The translations under genes and the position numbers were made by a program. From positions 1 to 43,090 of the IMG/VR virus record IMGVR_UViG_3300045286_000106: a DNA stretch of 43,090 nt, one strand, 5' to 3'. This DNA is from a virus. Under the pieces are notes generated by a model that searched no databases, was not told the DNA's origin, and was given only the letters and a program-made list of their open reading frames with translations. Of the stretch, positions 37,591-43,090 are shown in pieces; the first letter of the stretch is position 1, and each line of letters opens with the position of its first letter.

Positions 37591-37898
37591 GCAAGGTCCA
37601 GTCGATCGCACGGAACGGGAGCCCGTACACGATCCGCGTGCAGCGGCAGATGGCGGACCACACGGTCATCGACGCCTCGTTCATCGAGCCCGACGACGAG
37701 CGCGCGAAGGCGCGGCTGGCGCTCCTCTGCGATGCGATGGACGCGCGCATGATCGCGGTCAACGAGAAGATTCTCGGGTCGTCGGCGCACATCGACGCAC
37801 TCGTCGAGGCCAAGTTGAAGGCACGGGACACGGGTTTGAACGGAGGGACCGACCATGCCGATTCCGGCCGGGCGGCTGACCTTCCAGCAGATTCGTGA
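37587..37898 (+). CDS. Small helical head-completion-region protein
   Basis: 103 residues. MSKVQSIARNGSPYTIRVQR then FIEPDDERAKARLALLCDAM and helical regions follow. Overlaps the next gene by 44 bases, which is longer than usual here, so its last 14 residues are shared with the start of the tail completion gene in another frame. Function unknown. Confidence 0.68.
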   Translation: MSKVQSIARNGSPYTIRVQRQMADHTVIDASFIEPDDERAKARLALLCDAMDARMIAVNEKILGSSAHIDALVEAKLKARDTGLNGGTDHADSGRAADLPADS

Positions 37899-38616
37899 CC
37901 TCGCCGTCCGGAAGGCCGGCAACCCTGCACTCGGTGTGCCGCTCGCGGCGGGTCCATCCCCCGCGACGCTCTACCTGACGCAGATCCTCTACGACCTCTA
38001 CACGCAGTACGAGTGGCCGGAGTGCAACACGTCACTCTCGCTCGTGCTCACGGGGCCCACGTTCCCGTTGCCGGGCGACTTCATTGAGTCGCAAGACGAC
38101 TACGCGCTCCAGATCTACAACACGAACGGCCTGCAGGAAGCCGCCACCGTGTTGGAAGTGGCCCCGGACAAGTTCAATGCCATGGCGGCGACACAGGCGA
38201 CGGGGACGATTCCCGTCTACTGGACCGCCGACCGCAATGCCGGTATCGGCCGCCTCTTTCCGGATTGCACCGGGAACGTCTCGACGGCCAACTTCCGGTA
38301 TCGCTTCCTGCCGGTCGCCGAGACGACCCCGCCGCCCTCGTCCAACTGGCCCATTCCGCCGGGCGTGGGCGAGGCGACCATCAACGCGGTGGTGCCCGTC
38401 TTCCCCAACTCCCGCTACCTGATCCAAGCCCTCTTCGTCGAGTGTCTCCAGTACGAGCGCGACCCGCGCTACACGATCGAGATTCAAGTGCTGGAGCAGA
38501 TGAAGAAGCAGGTATTGCAGGGGTCGGCCGTGTTCCAAGCGCAGTCGAACACGATCCCGCTCGACGCCGACGTCTTCCGCCAGCCCTTCCGGAACGACAA
38601 CATCAGCGGCGGGTAA
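37855..38616 (+). CDS. Head-tail adaptor, P22 gp4-like
   Basis: 253 residues. Start MPIPAGRLTFQQIRDLAVRK is typical of tail accessory factors that sit beneath the portal, followed by TLYLTQILYDLYTQYEWPEC. A Trp/Pro/Asn-rich middle and C-terminal QALFVECLQYERDPRYTIE helices follow. Lytic activity, known for P22 gp4, is not evident here. It likely extends the portal channel and starts tail assembly. Confidence 0.72.
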   Translation: MPIPAGRLTFQQIRDLAVRKAGNPALGVPLAAGPSPATLYLTQILYDLYTQYEWPECNTSLSLVLTGPTFPLPGDFIESQDDYALQIYNTNGLQEAATVLEVAPDKFNAMAATQATGTIPVYWTADRNAGIGRLFPDCTGNVSTANFRYRFLPVAETTPPPSSNWPIPPGVGEATINAVVPVFPNSRYLIQALFVECLQYERDPRYTIEIQVLEQMKKQVLQGSAVFQAQSNTIPLDADVFRQPFRNDNISGG

Positions 38617-38620
38617 GCGC

Positions 38621-40834
38621 ATGCCGGGGAACGAGACCGAGCAGCGCATCGCCGTCCGCGCCTTTTCCGGCGTCGACATCGAGACGGACCCGGCTTTCCT
38701 GCCGGACGACATCCTGCAAGCGGCGCAGAACCTCGTCCCGCAACTGACCTTCCTTTTGCAGAAGCGGTACGGGACGACGCTCGCGCCCAACCTGTCGATT
38801 CCGCTCTCGGGCGACAGTTTCCCGTGGGCGCAGCCCCGCGTCGATGTCATGCGCTGGACGCAGCAAATGAACGGGACGCCCGTCCTCTTCTTCGTCGTGA
38901 CGACCGTGGGCGACGGCGTGACGACGGCGAGTGGCGACCGGCTCTACAGCGCCGTCGGGTCGCCGACGCCGACTGTGACGGAGATTTTCAACTTCGGCGT
39001 GGGCAATGGGTCGGCCGGGTGGCAACCGACGAGTGGCGGGCGCTACGGCATGGCCGTCCTCGGGGGCTACTGCTACGTCGGGAACGGCATCAATCCGATT
39101 GTAGCGGCGCTCATTGAGACGCCGACAACGCTCTCGGTCATCGAGCCCATCGGCAACTTCAGCATCGCGGCGACGCCGCACGTCACGGCTAGTGCCCTCA
39201 TCACGGGCTCGACGACGGAGCTCTTGCCGGGGGTCTACTCGTTTCGGTGGGGCTATCTCGACACCTCGTCCGTAGCGAGCATCGCGCAATGGCGCGCGCT
39301 CAGTAACACCGACACGATCACCGTCACGAGCGACAAGCCCGTGTTGATGTTCACGGGCCCGAGCAACGCGGACGTGGCCGCGGCGACCGATCCGAACAGT
39401 CTGCCGATGCCGTTGCCGCCCATCGACGCCATCCATACGTGCCACCTCTTCCTGTCGCCGCCCGGGCTCCCCATCGAATACGCCCGCGATCAGGGCATGA
39501 TCGAGGTCGAGAACGGCACGGTCACCGTCGATCAGTTCAACGTACAGGGTGGCCTCACGCCGCTCCGTGGTGCCGCCTATACGGGCCGCTATCTGCTCCG
39601 GCATGCCTCCTCGCTCTGGCTCGCCGGCAATCAGGCAGCGGGACAGACCTCGCGGCTCTACCAGACGAACACGATCGTGCCCGGCTTGGAGCAGCAGCTC
39701 TACAACTACGGCGACTTCTTCCCGGCCCTCGCGACCTCGCTGATCGGCGGGTACGACGGCGACATCATCACCGGCATTGCTGTGAGCGGCGGCGGGCAGA
39801 ACAAAGACGTCGCGTCAGCGCCCGTCGTCATCTTCAAGCAAGCGGCGATCTACGTGTGGTTCGGCAACATGACCGACGACCCGTCCGCGCAGTTGGTGCA
39901 GGTGTCCGACCGCATCGGGTGCGTCGCCCCGCAGACCATTTGCAGCACGCCCGACGGCATCTACTTCCTCGGGCCCGACTCGGTCTACCTGCTCGACAAC
40001 GGGTTCAAGGAACCGCAGGACGTGGGCCTGCCGATCCGGCCGGCCATCTTGGGGATTCCGCAGGCGCGGCTCCAGTACGCGACGGCGACCTATCACCGGC
40101 AGTTCTACAAGCTCGCCATCACGCCGCCCGGCACGGCGCTCAACACCCAGCAGTGGTGGCTCGATCTGCGGCCGGTCATGGAGGCCCAGAGCGGCCCGAA
40201 GTGGTGGGGGCCGCACACGATCACGCCGGCGACCACGATGGCCGTCGCCATGCTCCATCCCGATGAGCGCGAGCGGCTCTACTTGGCACGGGAGATTCCG
40301 TCGAGCGAGTCGCCAGCCATCGTGACCATCTGTCTCGCCGATCAGGCAAGCGTCTACACGGACGTCGTGCGTTATCAGGTGGACGCGCCCGTCGTGGCCC
40401 GGCTCCGCACGGGGGGCCTCGTCGAAGACGACCCCTTCGGGTGGAAGCTCTGGAAGATGGTGCGGCTCATCACGCAGCCGCAGCGCGACAGTGCCATCAT
40501 CGTCAACGCCTACGTCGACGGGGGCGGCATCACCATGCGGCCGACCATGGACCAGAACGCCGAGATGGGGTCGTGGGATGGGCACCCCATGGACAACAAC
40601 GTCATCCACGCGAACAGCGGTGGCGGCATCTGGAACGTCAGTCTGTGGAATCAAGCCTTGTGGGGCGCGCGGCAGTTCGTGGAGGGCTGGTCGATTCTCG
40701 ATCCCTCGGAACCGCTCATCCGCTCACGGTCCTGCTCCATCGAACTCATCCATGCCGATCCCTCGGGGCTGCTCGTCCGGGATCTGGAAGTGACCTTTGA
40801 CGCCATTGCGCGCCGCGCACCGGGGAGTCCGTAA
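38621..40834 (+). CDS. Tail hub / packaged-DNA stabilisation protein (P22 gp10-like)
   Basis: 737 residues. Beta-rich throughout, with repeated blade-like segments (YGMAVLGGYCYVGNGINPIV, SSLWLAGNQAAGQTSRLYQ, ICSTPDGIYFLGPDSVYLL) that fit a beta-propeller-like tail hub. The start region RAFSGVDIETDPAFLPDDIL then AQNLVPQLTFLLQKRYGT resembles podovirus stabilisation proteins. It would close the channel after packaging and hold the fibres. It follows the adaptor gene and precedes a fibre-like gene. Confidence 0.75.
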   Translation: MPGNETEQRIAVRAFSGVDIETDPAFLPDDILQAAQNLVPQLTFLLQKRYGTTLAPNLSIPLSGDSFPWAQPRVDVMRWTQQMNGTPVLFFVVTTVGDGVTTASGDRLYSAVGSPTPTVTEIFNFGVGNGSAGWQPTSGGRYGMAVLGGYCYVGNGINPIVAALIETPTTLSVIEPIGNFSIAATPHVTASALITGSTTELLPGVYSFRWGYLDTSSVASIAQWRALSNTDTITVTSDKPVLMFTGPSNADVAAATDPNSLPMPLPPIDAIHTCHLFLSPPGLPIEYARDQGMIEVENGTVTVDQFNVQGGLTPLRGAAYTGRYLLRHASSLWLAGNQAAGQTSRLYQTNTIVPGLEQQLYNYGDFFPALATSLIGGYDGDIITGIAVSGGGQNKDVASAPVVIFKQAAIYVWFGNMTDDPSAQLVQVSDRIGCVAPQTICSTPDGIYFLGPDSVYLLDNGFKEPQDVGLPIRPAILGIPQARLQYATATYHRQFYKLAITPPGTALNTQQWWLDLRPVMEAQSGPKWWGPHTITPATTMAVAMLHPDERERLYLAREIPSSESPAIVTICLADQASVYTDVVRYQVDAPVVARLRTGGLVEDDPFGWKLWKMVRLITQPQRDSAIIVNAYVDGGGITMRPTMDQNAEMGSWDGHPMDNNVIHANSGGGIWNVSLWNQALWGARQFVEGWSILDPSEPLIRSRSCSIELIHADPSGLLVRDLEVTFDAIARRAPGSP

Positions 40835-41515
40835 ATGTCGACCATCAGCCGTCCGATCAAGTCTAGTTCCGGCACCACGGAATACATCCCGAACACGCTC
40901 ATCGACGCCACGGAAGTCGATGCCGACTTCGACCTCATCTACGGCGACTATGACGGGAACATCGACTCGACGAACATCCGTGCCGGGTCGATCACCTACG
41001 ACCGCCTGCTCCTGACGACGCCGAATGCGAACAGCATCATCGCCTTAGCGTCACCGGGCTTGGCGGTCCACGGCGCCATTACCGCCGCGTGTACCACGGG
41101 ATTGAACTTCAACGTCGCCACGACGCTCGTCTCGGTAGGCCCGCTGACCACGCTCGGCGGCACGGTCCTGGTCTCCGGCCTGTGCGGGCTCCAATGGGTG
41201 CTCCCGCCCTTCGTCGGCCCGTCGACGGCAACCATCGGGTTCGCGTGGCAGCGGGATGGCTTGCCGATCGGGGGCGGCGTGCGGGTCCAGTACGAGCTCG
41301 ACCCGCAGCCGATGTCCCCCAGCATCGGGACGGGCATCCTGCCGATCCCGACGCCGCCGCTCGTGGACATCGGCACGGGGAATGGGGGGACGTGCGCGCC
41401 GGGTGCCCATACGTGGACGCTCATCGCGGAACTGCCGATCGTCACCTTAAACCCCGGATCGCTCGTCACGTCGTCCGCGAACGCGGGATTCTACACCGCC
41501 GTGGAATTGCGCTAG
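40835..41515 (+). CDS. Tail fibre-like protein
   Basis: 226 residues starting directly after the hub gene. The N-terminus SSSGTTEYIPNTLIDATEVD then ADFDLIYGDYDGNIDSTNIR is a common attachment segment of phage fibre or spike proteins. The rest is a beta-rich domain with Gly/Pro loops and several Cys (ACTTGLNF, SGLCGL, GTCAPG). It lacks a long shaft, so it may be a short fibre or an adaptor for the exported or stalked proteins. Confidence 0.77.
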   Translation: MSTISRPIKSSSGTTEYIPNTLIDATEVDADFDLIYGDYDGNIDSTNIRAGSITYDRLLLTTPNANSIIALASPGLAVHGAITAACTTGLNFNVATTLVSVGPLTTLGGTVLVSGLCGLQWVLPPFVGPSTATIGFAWQRDGLPIGGGVRVQYELDPQPMSPSIGTGILPIPTPPLVDIGTGNGGTCAPGAHTWTLIAELPIVTLNPGSLVTSSANAGFYTAVELR

Positions 41516-41524
41516 AGAGGAAAC

Positions 41525-42082
41525 ATGGCGGCACGCATCACCATCCGGCAGGCGACCGTAGACGACCTTCCCTGGGTGCGTCATCTCATCGCCAAGTTCA
41601 TGGCCGACCCCAAGCAAGTGCAGGGGTATCCCACCTTCGATGTGGAGGAGCTGGACGCCTTCACTGTCGCCGCCTACCGGGCTCTCGCGCACAATCCCGC
41701 GTTCCGATCGTGGCTGGCGTGGCGTGGCAAGACGGCGATCGGATGCTTGGCGGGCGAGATCCAGTCGCGCCTTGTCGGCAAGCCGCATCGGTACGTCAAC
41801 GCCCTCTGGGCGTACGTCGAGCCGGAGTATCGAGCCGGAGACGTGGGATTCCGCATGCTCGACGCGATGGCCGTGTGGGCGGAACACGAAGGCATCGACA
41901 CGATGGAATGTCGCGCGACGGCGGGTGATACCCGGTATGCCGATCATGGCTACCCCCTCGTGGCGACCGACTATGCTGCGCCGATTGCGCTCGTCCGTGA
42001 CCGATGGCGCCAGCACGCCGAGAAGACGGACGCGCCCAAGACGAACGGGCACGACACGACGGTGGAGGCGTTGACGGCATGA
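41525..42082 (+). CDS. GNAT-family N-acetyltransferase
   Basis: 185 residues; GAGAGGAAAC precedes the ATG. Typical N-terminus RITIRQATVDDLPWVRHLIA, a central strand HRYVNALWAYVEPEYRAGDV containing the acetyl-CoA loop (R-A-G-D-V-G), then a helix FRMLDAMAVWAEHEGI and MECRATA. GNAT enzymes move an acetyl group from acetyl-CoA to an amine. It lies between fibre and ejection-type genes, so a virion or host protein could be the substrate. Such genes are known beside structural genes in other podophages. Confidence 0.85.
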   Translation: MAARITIRQATVDDLPWVRHLIAKFMADPKQVQGYPTFDVEELDAFTVAAYRALAHNPAFRSWLAWRGKTAIGCLAGEIQSRLVGKPHRYVNALWAYVEPEYRAGDVGFRMLDAMAVWAEHEGIDTMECRATAGDTRYADHGYPLVATDYAAPIALVRDRWRQHAEKTDAPKTNGHDTTVEALTA

Positions 42083-42921
42083 GCAGCCTACTCTTCGGCA
42101 ACCAGAGCGGTTCCGATTCCGTTGCCACGGGCCTCGGCTATGGCAGTCTCCCGTTTGAGATTGCCCGCGGGTCCAACGCGCAGTTCGGCCGGCCGCTCCG
42201 GCAAGGGTTCGGATTCAATCCCTCCGAGCATTTCATGAATCAGTTGGCGACAGCTCGCGGGCCGCTCGCCGACGTGATCCGCTCTGTGCAGGGGTTCTCG
42301 GGCAGTGTCGGGCCGGAGGCGCAGGCGTTGGGCGCCCAGACGGCCGCACGCGGCTCACAGGCGTATCAGACGCTCACGGGCCAGATCGACAACTACCTCC
42401 AGAATCTTCCGCAGTACCAGCAGGAAGCCAACCTCGGCGCCACCGATGCGACGGCGGCGGTGCGCGATGCCTTTTCGCCCGTGACCTCGTCGGCGCTCTA
42501 CGGCGCGGCGTCGCAGCGGATGCTCGACCAGATGCGACCGGGCGAAGCCGCTCGGGGGCTGGAGTCGAGTGGCGCGGCACAGGGCGCGGAAGAGGCGGGC
42601 CTTCGGGATCTGACCTTCCAGTTCGCGCAGAACCAGGCGGCCCAGCAGCAGCAGGCGTTGCAGGGGTTGCAGGGCGCCACGGGGTTCGCCAACCAGATGG
42701 GACAGCAAGGCGTCGGCGCGGCACAGGCGCTCATGCAGGGCGCTGGACAGGCCCAAGACCTCCAGTCGCAGCAGTTTCAGCTACCCATGCAGGCGATCGG
42801 AAACCTGCTCCAGATGCTCCAGGGCGGCCAGCAGCAGGGCTATCAGTTGCTCGGGCAGACCTCGCCGCAGTTGGGGACGACCTCCAGCAGCGGCAAGGAC
42901 TTCTTTGGGGCGCGGTTCTAG
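42079..42921 (+). CDS. Gln-rich putative ejection/virion protein
   Basis: 280 residues. The N-terminal 90 residues are Gly/Phe/Ser-rich (SLLFGNQSGSDSVATGLGYG). Helical regions follow with a very Gln-rich C-terminal half (FAQNQAAQQQQALQGLQGAT, QSQQFQLPMQAIGNLLQML). This composition is shared with the next protein. Position after tail genes and the long amphipathic helices suggest a protein carried in the capsid or tail lumen. ATGA overlap with the GNAT gene. Confidence 0.75.
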   Translation: MSSLLFGNQSGSDSVATGLGYGSLPFEIARGSNAQFGRPLRQGFGFNPSEHFMNQLATARGPLADVIRSVQGFSGSVGPEAQALGAQTAARGSQAYQTLTGQIDNYLQNLPQYQQEANLGATDATAAVRDAFSPVTSSALYGAASQRMLDQMRPGEAARGLESSGAAQGAEEAGLRDLTFQFAQNQAAQQQQALQGLQGATGFANQMGQQGVGAAQALMQGAGQAQDLQSQQFQLPMQAIGNLLQMLQGGQQQGYQLLGQTSPQLGTTSSSGKDFFGARF

Positions 42922-42924
42922 GTC

Positions 42925-43090
42925 ATGGCGAACCTGCTCCAACAAGTCGGAATTGGGTCGGCGGTGCAGGAGGGCGTCGTCGGACAGACTGCGGCCTCCG
43001 GCGCGGCCAGCGGCGCGGCGGGGGCGGGGGCGGGGGCCGGCGCCGCCGGTGCCGCAGGGAGCAACGCCTTCCTCTCAGGGATCATGCAGG
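42925..43090 (+). CDS. Gly/Ala-rich putative virion protein (5' part; continues at base 1)
   Basis: Starts at the ATG three bases after the previous stop: MANLLQQVGIGSAVQEG and on into a Gly/Ala-rich region. The frame is open to the end of the window and is the same frame that enters at base 2, ending at 478. Only 26 bases before the repeat are unique to this end. Confidence 0.8.
   Translation, partial: MANLLQQVGIGSAVQEGVVGQTAASGAASGAAGAGAGAGAAGAAGSNAFLSGIMQ
42951..43090. repeat. Terminal direct repeat, right copy
   Basis: Matches 1-140 except for one base (A at 43077, C at 127). Both versions keep the reading frame; the change falls at the third base of a Ser codon (TCC or TCA). Confidence 0.95.

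Overview
The window is essentially one complete genome of a tailed double-stranded DNA phage with podovirus-like virion genes. The last 140 bases repeat the first 140 with a single mismatch, and one gene runs across that junction, so the molecule closes into a circle of about 42.95 kb (circularly permuted or terminally redundant packaging). GC content is high. Genes are tightly packed, mostly with ATGA, GTGA or TGATG stop-start overlaps. The host cannot be read directly. Ser/Thr-rich stalks, DNRLRE/CBM96-like domains and CC-type knottin-like motifs resemble exported proteins of soil or freshwater deltaproteobacterial-type lineages, which is only an inference. I found no integrase, DNA or RNA polymerase, methyltransferase, tRNA or CRISPR array.

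Layout. (1) About 24.55-43.09 kb and on through 1-14.4 kb, rightward late region: small membrane and RHH proteins, small terminase, large terminase in two separate genes, a first cluster of exported Ser/Thr-stalked proteins (28.7-32.4 kb), P22-type portal, scaffold, N4-gp56-type major capsid protein, tail completion proteins, a GNAT acetyltransferase, Gln/Gly/Ala-rich proteins that are probably ejected with the DNA, a PurD-like ATP-grasp ligase, a second cluster of exported proteins (5.6-12.6 kb) ending in a 1560-residue mosaic, and a lysis cassette with holin-like proteins and a SleB-type hydrolase. (2) 14.4-18.0 kb, leftward: small Cys-rich and coiled-coil proteins, RusA resolvase, HNH nuclease, helicase-loader-like and DnaD-like replication proteins, and a Cro/YdaS-like HTH protein. 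(3) 18.1-22.5 kb, rightward early operon: zinc-finger proteins, a RecT-like annealing protein, an HNH nuclease, a PD-(D/E)XK exonuclease, and a run of very small membrane proteins. (4) 22.5-23.95 kb, leftward operon of seven small genes. (5) 23.95-24.55 kb, a non-coding control region with operator-like palindromes and strong dyads between divergent operons.

How it fits together. Replication seems to rely on host enzymes recruited through the DnaD-like and loader-like pair. RecT-like protein, exonuclease, RusA and an EndoVII-like protein process recombination intermediates and branched DNA. The most unusual content is a modular family of at least eight late proteins with Sec-type signal peptides, many with Ser/Thr stalks and Cys-rich or carbohydrate-binding-like domains. 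Other unusual points are the terminase cut between its ATPase and nuclease domains by two unrelated genes, and an ATP-grasp/GNAT enzyme pair bracketing the putative ejection proteins.
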